Origin: Flavobacterium sp.
GTDB taxonomy: Bacteria > Bacteroidota > Bacteroidia > Flavobacteriales > Flavobacteriaceae
Direction of reading: 5' to 3'
Length of the DNA stretch: 33,538 nt
Assembly (NCBI GenBank): GCA_017983975.1
Contig: JAGOAL010000020.1
Span: forward strand, 1-33,538
Shown: positions 1-6,092 of the stretch, one piece after another
How the letters are laid out: every line of letters begins with the position of its first letter
Position numbering within the stretch: the stretch's first letter is position 1
Translations under genes and position numbers: made by a program
Notes under the pieces: model-generated
What the model saw: only the letters and a program-made list of their open reading frames with translations
What the model was told of the DNA's origin: nothing
Database searches by the model: none

Positions 1-392
1 ATTCTAGGCACACCTACTTGGCGACCTAAAAGGATGTGCTCTCTTGTTTGTGGCATAGGACCATCTGTAGCAGCAACTACTAAGATAGCACCGTCCATTT
101 GAGCAGCACCTGTAACCATGTTTTTCACGTAATCCGCGTGACCTGGACAGTCAACGTGTGCATAGTGACGATTTTGTGTAGAATACTCTACGTGAGACGT
201 ATTAATTGTAATACCTCTTTCTTTTTCTTCTGGAGCATTATCAATTTGATCAAATGATTTTGCTTCTGATAAACCAGCATCAGCTAATACTTTCGTAATT
301 GCAGCTGTTAATGTAGTTTTACCGTGGTCAACGTGTCCGATAGTACCAATATTCAAATGGGGCTTCGAACGATCAAAGGTTTCTTTTGCCAT
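1..392 (-). CDS. tuf: Elongation factor Tu, N-terminal part (cut by window edge)
   Basis: EF-Tu is the GTPase that brings aminoacyl-tRNA to the ribosomal A site. The visible 130 codons begin [20 protein letters not shown] and contain the P-loop GHVDHGKT, the switch I segment ending [12 protein letters not shown], and the [10 protein letters not shown]3 motif, all at their usual spacing. The rest of the GTPase domain and domains II and III lie beyond position 1. The gene follows three tRNA genes on the same strand, the layout known from thrU-tyrU-glyT-thrT-tufB of proteobacteria, so co-transcription with the tRNAs is likely. No Shine-Dalgarno sequence is visible before the ATG, as is usual in this phylum. 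Confidence 0.98.
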   Translation of the reverse strand, partial: MAKETFDRSKPHLNIGTIGHVDHGKTTLTAAITKVLADAGLSEAKSFDQIDNAPEEKERGITINTSHVEYSTQNRHYAHVDCPGHADYVKNMVTGAAQMDGAILVVAATDGPMPQTREHILLGRQVGVPR

Positions 393-449
393 GATTTAAT
401 AATTTAATCTTAGTTATATATTAGTGTTCAAAAAATAAACTTATTTAAG

Positions 450-521
450 AGCCAATGACGGGAATTGAACCCGTGACCTCTTCCTTACCAAGGAAGCACT
501 CTACCCCTGAGCTACACCGGC
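450..521 (-). tRNA. tRNA-Thr (anticodon GGT)
   Basis: This is a 72-nt cloverleaf. The acceptor arms GCCGGTG and CATTGGC pair with two G-T pairs. The anticodon stem CTTCC/GGAAG closes the loop TTGGTAA, giving anticodon GGT (reads ACC and ACU). The T arm contains GGTTCAATTCC. The 3' CCA is not encoded. It is the last tRNA before tuf. Confidence 0.96.
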
Positions 522-584
522 TTTTGTGCATTCAGAAGTTAGTAATCAGAATTCTAAATCCTCATTCCTAATTTCAAAATCTCG

Positions 585-666
585 TGGGGAGAGCAGGATT
601 CGAACCTGCGAAGACGTAGTCAGCGGATTTACAGTCCGCCCTCGTTGGCCGCTTGAGTATCTCCCC
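585..666 (-). tRNA. tRNA-Tyr (anticodon GTA)
   Basis: This is an 82-nt class II tRNA with a long variable arm, as expected for bacterial tRNA-Tyr. The acceptor arms GGGGAGA/TCTCCCC pair perfectly and the discriminator is A. The anticodon stem GCGGA/TCCGC closes the loop CTGTAAA, giving anticodon GTA. CCA is not encoded. Confidence 0.97.
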
Positions 667-698
667 AAACCTTTTACATTCAGTTACTTAAAACATTG

Positions 699-772
699 AG
701 CCGATAGAGGGACTCGAACCCACGACCTGCTGATTACAAATCAGCTGCTCTAGCCAGCTGAGCTACACCGGC
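699..772 (-). tRNA. tRNA-Thr (anticodon TGT)
   Basis: This is a 74-nt cloverleaf with the 5' arm GCCGGTG. The anticodon stem GCTGA/TCAGC closes the loop TTTGTAA, giving anticodon TGT (reads ACA and ACG). The T arm is GTGGGTTCGAGTCCC. CCA is not encoded. It is the first gene of the tRNA-tuf cluster. Confidence 0.97.
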
Positions 773-782
773 AACTTAAATA

Positions 783-809
783 TAAAAAGTCCGCTATTTC
801 TAACGGACT
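783..809 (-). terminator. Hairpin with U-tract behind hpf, overlapping the tRNA promoter start
   Basis: On the minus strand, arms AGTCCG (809-804) and CGGACT (793-788) close a 10-nt loop and are followed by TTTTTATA, the form of an intrinsic terminator for hpf. The predicted start of the tRNA-tuf transcript (about 805) falls inside the upstream arm, so the new transcript should lack most of that arm. Alternatively it is a 5' leader hairpin of the tRNA transcript. Confidence 0.6.
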
Positions 810-810
810 G

Positions 811-841
811 CAAATGTATAGAATTTATTTTTGAATCAAAA
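811..841 (-). promoter_or_regulatory. Promoter of the tRNA-Thr/Tyr/Thr-tuf cluster
   Basis: On the minus strand, TTTTG (841-837) is followed by an 18-bp spacer and TACATTTG (818-811). This fits the Bacteroidota sigma-A consensus TTG...TAnnTTTG with a spacer about one base short. It lies about 40 bp before the first tRNA. Confidence 0.65.
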
Positions 842-867
842 CATTTTTTATCTTTTTTTTTAGATTA

Positions 868-1167
868 TCAAATGGTTCGCAATTTTTCTTTTCTTTTTAC
901 TAAAACTCGCTCTAATGAATCTACTGCTAAATCTATTCCTTCTTCAAAAGATTTTGTTATTTTTTTTACTACAAAATCATCTCCCGGAACATTAATTTTT
1001 ATCTCTACAATTTTGTTTTCCTTATCACTTGTATTTTCAACCTTTAAAAAAACATCAGACGAAACAATTTTATCATAATACTTTTCTAATTTATCTACCT
1101 TCTCTTGAACAAAATCTACTAATTTTTTGTCCACATTAAAATTTACTGCATGCAAATTAACTTTCAT
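868..1167 (-). CDS. hpf: Short-form ribosome hibernation promoting factor
   Basis: This 99-aa protein has the HPF/RaiA fold pattern: a start of MKVNLHAVNF, a helix of alternating charges (VQEKVDKLEKYYDKI), then beta strands and a second helix (EEGIDLAVDSLERVL). Members bind the 30S subunit at the decoding centre and stabilise inactive 70S or 100S ribosomes when growth slows. The length matches the short form, without the C-terminal dimerisation domain. I chose the ATG at 1167; an in-frame ATG at 1194 would overlap the xerC stop region and add MYNLYNLKI, which has no counterpart in the family. It follows xerC after 35 bp and precedes the tRNA-tuf cluster. Confidence 0.93.
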   Translation of the reverse strand: MKVNLHAVNFNVDKKLVDFVQEKVDKLEKYYDKIVSSDVFLKVENTSDKENKIVEIKINVPGDDFVVKKITKSFEEGIDLAVDSLERVLVKRKEKLRTI

Positions 1168-1202
1168 AATTTTAAGATTATATAGATTATACATTTGAGC
1201 GG

Positions 1203-2096
1203 TTATTTGTTTCTAGGATGCGCTTCTTGATACACTTTTTTTAAAGCAGCTAAACTACTATGAGTATATATTTGAGTAGAAGACAAACTAGCATGACCTA
1301 ACAACTCTTTAACTGAATTTAAATCGGCACCATTATTCAACAGATGTGTTGCAAAGGAATGCCTAAGAACGTGAGGACTCTTTTTTGTCTTTTGTGACAC
1401 ACTACTAAAGTACTCATTTATTAATCGATACACAAACGATTCGCTTACTTTATTTCCGTTTTTTGACAAAATTAACATCTCATTATTCTTAATTACCTCT
1501 AAATGATTTCGTTGTGTTTTATACGATTCAATTAATTTAACAGTACAATCTAAAAGTGGAATAATTCGCTCTTTATTTCTTTTACCAATAACTTTAATTA
1601 TTTTCTGATGTAAATCTACATTTCCAATTTGAAGATTTATTAATTCGGCTCTTCGCATACCCGTCGTATAGAACAATTCAATAATCAATTGATTACGCAT
1701 TCCTTCAAAATCATTTGAGTAAGAATTAAATTCAAACACATCTTGCAATTCTTTTTCAGAAAAAGGAATTTGGATTTTCTTAGCCGTCTTTAATGACTTA
1801 TGCTTTAACAAAGGATTCACCTTTATTTGTTTAATTTTTAATAGGAATTTATAGTAGGATTTTAAAGAAGATATTTTTCTATTAACTGATGTATTAGAAA
1901 TATTGTTTTCGATCAACAATACAATCCAACTTCTTATTTGGGAATAAACAACTTCTTCAAGAGGTGTTGTGTCGTGATGTAACTGAAGATATTTTTGAAA
2001 AGACTCAATATCTGCCACATAGGCCTGCACCGTTAATAGAGAATAATTTTTCTCTTTTACTAAATAGTCCTGATATGCTTGTATAGTTGATTTCAT
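1203..2096 (-). CDS. xerC: Tyrosine recombinase XerC/XerD family
   Basis: This 297-aa site-specific recombinase has an N-terminal SAM-like core-binding domain (about 5-90) and a C-terminal catalytic domain. The catalytic set is complete: Arg148 in TGMRRAEL, Lys172 in GKRNKER, His242 and Arg245 in HVLRHSFATHLL, His268 in LLGHASL, and the nucleophile Tyr277 in TQIYTH. Xer recombinases resolve chromosome dimers at dif near the division septum. The placement between rpsU and hpf, rather than beside phage genes, argues for the housekeeping enzyme and against an integrase. I chose the ATG at 2096 because the upstream ATG (2117) would put the extension inside the terminator hairpin and predicted promoter. 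XerC versus XerD cannot be settled by eye. Confidence 0.9.
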   Translation of the reverse strand: MKSTIQAYQDYLVKEKNYSLLTVQAYVADIESFQKYLQLHHDTTPLEEVVYSQIRSWIVLLIENNISNTSVNRKISSLKSYYKFLLKIKQIKVNPLLKHKSLKTAKKIQIPFSEKELQDVFEFNSYSNDFEGMRNQLIIELFYTTGMRRAELINLQIGNVDLHQKIIKVIGKRNKERIIPLLDCTVKLIESYKTQRNHLEVIKNNEMLILSKNGNKVSESFVYRLINEYFSSVSQKTKKSPHVLRHSFATHLLNNGADLNSVKELLGHASLSSTQIYTHSSLAALKKVYQEAHPRNK

Positions 2097-2143
2097 AAAA
2101 AAAACCGCTAAAAACAAAGTTACACTTTATTATCTAGCGGTTT
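2097..2143 (-). terminator. rpsU terminator with the xerC promoter inside its loop
   Basis: On the minus strand, arms AAACCGCTA (2143-2135) and TAGCGGTTT (2110-2102) pair over 9 bp and are followed by a run of eight T ending at the xerC ATG. The 24-nt loop contains a smaller 4-bp helix (AAAG/CTTT) and a TAACTTTG promoter element. It lies 22 bp after the rpsU stop codon. Confidence 0.75.
2115..2122 (-). promoter_or_regulatory. Possible xerC promoter (-7 element TAACTTTG)
   Basis: TAACTTTG is an exact match to TAnnTTTG. It lies 18 bp before the xerC ATG and inside the loop of the rpsU terminator. No clear TTG is found at the -33 position, so confidence is limited. Confidence 0.45.
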
Positions 2144-2165
2144 ATTATTTTACTCAAAAAAATGA

Positions 2166-2360
2166 TTAACTTTCTAAAGCGTCTCTCAATCCTTGAATAT
2201 ATGCTGCTTTTTGTATCTTAGCTCTGTTTGTCACAGAAGGCTTAATGAAAGCTTGACGTGCACGTAACTGACGAACAGTTCCTGTTTTATCAAATTTTCT
2301 TTTATAGCGCTTTAATGCTCTATCGATATTTTCTCCGTCTTTAATTGGTATAATTAACAT
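2166..2360 (-). CDS. rpsU: Small ribosomal subunit protein bS21
   Basis: This 64-aa basic protein has the bS21 pattern: an N-terminal strand MLIIPIKDGENIDRALKRYK and then Arg/Lys-rich helices (RRKFDKTG..., LRARQAF...). bS21 sits on the 30S platform near the 3' end of 16S rRNA. In Flavobacterium johnsoniae it is known to help hide the anti-Shine-Dalgarno sequence, which explains why the phylum does not use SD sites. The gene has an unusually strong SD in front of it (separate entry). It heads the rpsU-xerC-hpf-tRNA-tuf order and ends at a hairpin terminator. Confidence 0.97.
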   Translation of the reverse strand: MLIIPIKDGENIDRALKRYKRKFDKTGTVRQLRARQAFIKPSVTNRAKIQKAAYIQGLRDALES

Positions 2361-2368
2361 AATATTGA

Positions 2369-2376
2369 CACCTCCT
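2369..2376 (-). promoter_or_regulatory. Extended Shine-Dalgarno AGGAGGTG of rpsU
   Basis: The minus strand carries AGGAGGTG, 8 nt before the rpsU ATG, perfectly complementary to the CACCTCCT of the 16S rRNA 3' end. Other genes in this window lack such a site. In F. johnsoniae a strong SD on rpsU is described as sensing ribosomes short of bS21; the match here suggests the same autoregulation. Confidence 0.85.
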
Positions 2377-2389
2377 CTCGTTAAGGGTG

Positions 2390-2397
2390 CAAATGTA
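2390..2397 (-). promoter_or_regulatory. rpsU promoter (-7 element TACATTTG)
   Basis: TACATTTG matches TAnnTTTG exactly. It predicts a start near 2385 and a leader of about 25 nt that contains the strong SD. The -33 region is A/T rich with no clear TTG. Confidence 0.5.
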
Positions 2398-2434
2398 GAA
2401 AATAATTATGAATTAAAAATTAAAAAATCAGAAA

Positions 2435-3604
2435 TTATTTAACTGCAGGTTTATAATTTTGCTTATCGATGATCATTTTAGATAGAATCTCTCTCATAAT
2501 TTCCGAAGTTCCTCCGCCTATTGGACCTAATCGACTATCTCTAAATAATCTAGCTAATGGATATTCTTCCATGTAACCATAACCACCTAGCATTTGCAAA
2601 CAACTATAAATGGCTTCATCAGCAACTTTAGTTGATTTTAGTTTTGCCATGGTTGCCTCTTTTACAACGTATTCTCCTTTATTTAATCTGGCTATTGCTG
2701 CATAATTAAAAATCTTGCAGTGTTCAACTTCAGTGGCATGATCTACTAAAGTATGACGTAACGCCTGAAACTGACTGATTTTCTTTCCAAAAGCTTCACG
2801 CTGTTCCATATAATCTATTGTGTATTCAATAGCATACTCGCCTCTTGCATGTGCATTGATTGCCATTATCAATCGCTCAAAAGCAAAATGTTGCATGATG
2901 TATGGGAATCCATTATTTGCTTCTCCCATTAAATTTTCGGCAGGTATTTCTACATTATCAAATGCTATTTCGGCAGTGTCAGAAGCTCTCCAACCTAATT
3001 TATCAAGCTTTGTAGCCGAAATACCGGGCGTTTTAGCATCCAGTAAAAATATACTAATTCCTTTATTCCCTAGTTCTGGTTTGGTTTTAGCAGCAACTAC
3101 ATAATAATCGGCGTAAACACCATTTGTAATGAATGTTTTAGAACCATTGATAATATATTTATCGCCTGATTTTGTTGCCGTTGTTCGCATACCCGCAACA
3201 TCACTACCGCCAAAAGGTTCAGAAATACACAAAGCTCCAATTTTATCTCCAGCGATACTAGCCACTAAATACTCTTGTTTTATTCGCTCATCACCTTCTG
3301 CATTTAAATGTGTCATAGCTAAATAAGCATGCGCCCACATAGCGGCTGCAAATCCAGAAGATTTAATTTTTTGAAGTTCTTCTAAAAAAATAACCGTGTA
3401 AAATAAATCCAATTGCATTCCGCCATAAGCTTCAGGATAATTTAATCCAAAGAAACCCATTTCGCCAAATTTTTTCCAAACAAAACGCTCAATAGTACCT
3501 GTTTTTTCCCATTTTTCAATGTGAGGAACTACTTCTTTTTGTAAAAAATCACGAAAACTGGCTCTAAACAACTGATGTTCTTCGGTGAAATATATTGAAT
3601 GCAT
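2435..3604 (-). CDS. Acyl-CoA dehydrogenase
   Basis: This 389-aa FAD enzyme oxidises acyl-CoA thioesters to the 2-enoyl form and passes electrons to electron-transfer flavoprotein. The family layout is complete: an N-terminal helical domain (1-115), a middle beta domain with signature ISEPFGGSD (about 128-136), and a C-terminal helical domain ending GGYGYMEEYPLARLFRD and GGGTSEIMRE. The Glu that short- and medium-chain enzymes carry just before the C-terminal GT motif is Gly here. A Glu at 243 (FERLIMA) sits where long-chain and isovaleryl-CoA dehydrogenases hold their catalytic base, so I expect a long- or branched-chain substrate. It follows the helix-hairpin-helix gene after 32 bp. Exact substrate unknown. 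Confidence 0.92.
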   Translation of the reverse strand: MHSIYFTEEHQLFRASFRDFLQKEVVPHIEKWEKTGTIERFVWKKFGEMGFFGLNYPEAYGGMQLDLFYTVIFLEELQKIKSSGFAAAMWAHAYLAMTHLNAEGDERIKQEYLVASIAGDKIGALCISEPFGGSDVAGMRTTATKSGDKYIINGSKTFITNGVYADYYVVAAKTKPELGNKGISIFLLDAKTPGISATKLDKLGWRASDTAEIAFDNVEIPAENLMGEANNGFPYIMQHFAFERLIMAINAHARGEYAIEYTIDYMEQREAFGKKISQFQALRHTLVDHATEVEHCKIFNYAAIARLNKGEYVVKEATMAKLKSTKVADEAIYSCLQMLGGYGYMEEYPLARLFRDSRLGPIGGGTSEIMREILSKMIIDKQNYKPAVK

Positions 3605-3636
3605 AGGTAAAATAATAAGTTAAATTTTTTGTCTTT

Positions 3637-4506
3637 TTAGAATTTCAAATATAAGGCTATTATTTTTATTTTTTCGTTAGGCATTCCTTTAATTTTTGTT
3701 AAATCCGAAACTTCTTTAATTCCATTATTCATGGTTCTATAAATTACAATTTCTTTAGCTAAGGAATAATTGAAATACGGAAATTTTGATAATTCTTTAA
3801 TGGATAAATCATTAATTGCAATTTTTGTAATCGAATTAGTGTTTTTTACTACAAAACGTTTCTGTAAATCTTGAATTGCTTCTGGGCTAATTCCCCATAT
3901 AAACTGAAATTGTTCCATGCTGACAAATCCGCCGAATTTTTCTTTTTCGATTAGAATTTTATCGGCCAACTTCTCTCCTATTCCATATACCGCAATTAAA
4001 TCTTCTTTGGTGGCCAAATTAATATCTTTAACAATCACTTCTTTTTTTTCACGTGGTGCAAAGACCTGAAAAGTTTTATTAGATTTTTCTTGTTTAGCAG
4101 AAACCCATTCTGGAAATTTAAAATAAGGTGATATTTTTTGCAAAACAGCATTTGATATCAAGGTTACTTTTTGAAACTCTGCAGCAGAATTAACATATTT
4201 GTTTTGTGCTCTATATTGATGCAATCGATCTATTTCTTGTATTGACATGCCTAATTTATATCCTTTATAATCAGAAATGAAATTTGGATTGAACGGATAA
4301 ATTGTATCCTTTTTGGTAGCTATTTGCTGCTTTATACTATCTATTTCATTTTGCGCCAATAACCATTGAGTATCTTCATTAATTGTAGCTTTTTGATTTG
4401 AAACAAAAAAGTAGCACAGCTGAGCTATTACTATTAATAAAAGTAATAACAAAATTCCCACTCGATGGGATTTAGAAAATATAAAATAAGATTTTAGCTG
4501 AGGCAT
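3637..4506 (-). CDS. Membrane-anchored helix-hairpin-helix (ComEA-like) protein
   Basis: This 289-aa protein has a short basic N-terminus, one transmembrane segment (about 17-35) and three helix-hairpin-helix-like repeats (about 73-130, 162-218 and 231-289). The clearest is INLATKEDLIAVYGIGEKLADKI, with the GIG hairpin at about 175-177. HhH modules bind the DNA backbone without sequence preference; ComEA uses them to receive DNA during competence. Here the repeats would face the periplasm, so a role in DNA binding or uptake is possible but not shown, and no other competence gene is nearby. It starts 2 bp after the PspC gene stop. Confidence 0.8.
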   Translation of the reverse strand: MPQLKSYFIFSKSHRVGILLLLLLIVIAQLCYFFVSNQKATINEDTQWLLAQNEIDSIKQQIATKKDTIYPFNPNFISDYKGYKLGMSIQEIDRLHQYRAQNKYVNSAAEFQKVTLISNAVLQKISPYFKFPEWVSAKQEKSNKTFQVFAPREKKEVIVKDINLATKEDLIAVYGIGEKLADKILIEKEKFGGFVSMEQFQFIWGISPEAIQDLQKRFVVKNTNSITKIAINDLSIKELSKFPYFNYSLAKEIVIYRTMNNGIKEVSDLTKIKGMPNEKIKIIALYLKF

Positions 4507-4508
4507 AC

Positions 4509-4730
4509 TTATAAATCAAAAACAGAACTTCTTTTCGCTTTTATCATATCCTTAAGTTTTAAAAGGAAGGCAAGGGTTAAGTAAAAACCAAATCCAAGTC
4601 CGACGGTAATAAACGAAATGTAAATAAAAAACAAACGAACATTTGTTGCTCTCATCCCTAATTTATCGGCAAGTCTAGATGCTACAAAAAATCCGTGTTT
4701 TTCAAAAAAATGCAATAAATTCTGAATCAT
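4509..4730 (-). CDS. PspC domain protein
   Basis: This 73-aa protein matches a lone PspC domain: an amphipathic N-terminal part with the typical ASRLADKLGMRATNVRL motif, a long hydrophobic helix (about 33-58) with a GLGFG kink, and a short basic tail. PspC in enterobacteria senses envelope stress at the inner membrane together with PspA and PspB; neither is visible here. The gene sits 27 bp after the DUF2851 gene and 2 bp before the HhH gene, so the three are probably translated from one mRNA. Confidence 0.85.
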   Translation of the reverse strand: MIQNLLHFFEKHGFFVASRLADKLGMRATNVRLFFIYISFITVGLGFGFYLTLAFLLKLKDMIKAKRSSVFDL

Positions 4731-4757
4731 TACTCACTATTTTATCCAAAATTACAA

Positions 4758-6026
4758 TTATTTTTTAAGTAATTGAAGTCCGATTGCGCATTGCAAACAT
4801 TTTTTTGCTTCACAATATTCATTCTTCAATTGCAATAAGGCTTGCGATTCAAAAGCAGATGTTGAAATTACTCCTATCTCTTTAAATTTTTCAATTATTG
4901 CATTCTTTTCGGAAGGAATAGCTTCAACAATTGACAACAGGGTTTCTTCATTTGCTTGATTTCTAAACTTATCATAAGCGAATTTGAGCGGTACAATTGT
5001 ATTTAGTATAAGTAAATCTATAAAAGACGTGCTGATTTTTTTTCGTTTTTTAGAACTAATCTTATCAAAATTATAATGGGTATCCCAATATTCGCTAACG
5101 GAAACATTGAATAAACTATAAAGATCTGAAAGAGTATTGGTTTGCATGAGTTTAGAAAATAAATTATGTTCTTTATGATACAAAGCGGCTAATTGCGCTA
5201 ATCGAATCGTTGGAAAATTATCAGGACGATGTTTAAAAAAGGCAACCGAAGCATAACCTTTTTCTTTAAGATTATATTTATGCGCTAAGTAATCATACTC
5301 TTGACTTACATTTTTAGCATATTGATCTTGGAAATCATAAGAAAGCATATTAGCTTGACCAAAAAACAAGGCTTCTAACTTTTCTAGAGAAAAAGCTTCT
5401 TTTCGAATTACTGAAAAAGGAATTCCTTTTGCCATATCTAAAAAGACCAATCCATTTGTGTTTAATCCAAAGTTTTTGGCAAGCATACAAAACAAAACCG
5501 CTTCCCAATCGTTATTTGAATCTGATAATAATTTTTCTATTTCAGCTGATTTTCGTTCTAATCGTTCAAAATATAAACGAGTAAGCCAATGATCAAAAAC
5601 AAATGAAGGAATTTGAGCTATTTGATTTTCACAATAAATCCATGTTTTTGTAGCTACAAGCGATTGATATTTATGAACCTCTTCTAAAGACACATATTTT
5701 TTTAATTCAACTGTAGGAATTTCTGTATTATTCTCTCTAAAAACAGGCGTATCATGTTCCCAAACCACATGTAAAATGACAGAATCATAAGCAGTGTCTT
5801 TTTCATGCTGATGCAAATACCAATCGGATGATTTGAGATGAATTTCGATATTACCAGCCCATTTTTGATTACCAATGACTAATTGCGCATTGAAAAAATC
5901 GGGGCCTGCTAATTGTAAAAATTGTCCTGAGTTGAGAATCTGAATCGATTCGCCAGTAGTGGTTTGTAGTTTTGTAACAGCAAATTTCTTATGCTGCCAC
6001 ACGTGGTGCAAAAAATCTTCTTTCAT
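4758..6026 (-). CDS. DUF2851 family protein
   Basis: This 422-aa soluble protein without signal peptide begins MKEDFLHHVWQHKKF. Its N-terminal half (GPDFFNAQLVIGNQKWAGNIEIH, then HVVWEHD) is characteristic of DUF2851, a family common in Bacteroidota. The acidic and His residues in the N-terminal part resemble a metal site, but I cannot name a reaction. The C-terminus holds the Cys pattern CEAKKCLQCAIG. It is the first gene of a presumed operon with the PspC, HhH and acyl-CoA dehydrogenase genes, and its promoter interleaves with that of the divergent PNGase gene. Confidence 0.85.
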   Translation of the reverse strand: MKEDFLHHVWQHKKFAVTKLQTTTGESIQILNSGQFLQLAGPDFFNAQLVIGNQKWAGNIEIHLKSSDWYLHQHEKDTAYDSVILHVVWEHDTPVFRENNTEIPTVELKKYVSLEEVHKYQSLVATKTWIYCENQIAQIPSFVFDHWLTRLYFERLERKSAEIEKLLSDSNNDWEAVLFCMLAKNFGLNTNGLVFLDMAKGIPFSVIRKEAFSLEKLEALFFGQANMLSYDFQDQYAKNVSQEYDYLAHKYNLKEKGYASVAFFKHRPDNFPTIRLAQLAALYHKEHNLFSKLMQTNTLSDLYSLFNVSVSEYWDTHYNFDKISSKKRKKISTSFIDLLILNTIVPLKFAYDKFRNQANEETLLSIVEAIPSEKNAIIEKFKEIGVISTSAFESQALLQLKNEYCEAKKCLQCAIGLQLLKK

Positions 6027-6043
6027 TTGTATGGCGTATATAA

Positions 6044-6074
6044 TTGAATAACAAATTTAAAAAAATTATATTTG
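6044..6074 (+). promoter_or_regulatory. Promoter of the PNGase F-like gene
   Basis: TTG (6044-6046), a 20-bp spacer and TATATTTG (6067-6074) fit the Bacteroidota consensus. The ATG at 6093 lies 18 bp downstream. The -7 element occupies the spacer of the divergent promoter. Confidence 0.7.
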
Positions 6075-6082
6075 CTGAACAA
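6052..6082 (-). promoter_or_regulatory. Divergent promoter of the DUF2851 operon
   Basis: On the minus strand TTG (6082-6080), a 20-bp spacer and TAAATTTG (6059-6052) precede the ATG at 6026 by 25 bp. The element overlaps the plus-strand promoter almost completely. Confidence 0.65.
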
Positions 6083-6092
6083 CTCTACTACT

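Noticed and set aside
1203-2096. Phage integrase or integron origin for the tyrosine recombinase
   Set aside because: It lies between rpsU and hpf, with no attachment-site repeat, phage gene or change in base composition nearby; the size and motifs fit XerC/XerD.
2820-3326. Two plus-strand frames opposite the acyl-CoA dehydrogenase
   Set aside because: They are antisense to a complete, well-matched gene and have no recognisable domain or promoter.
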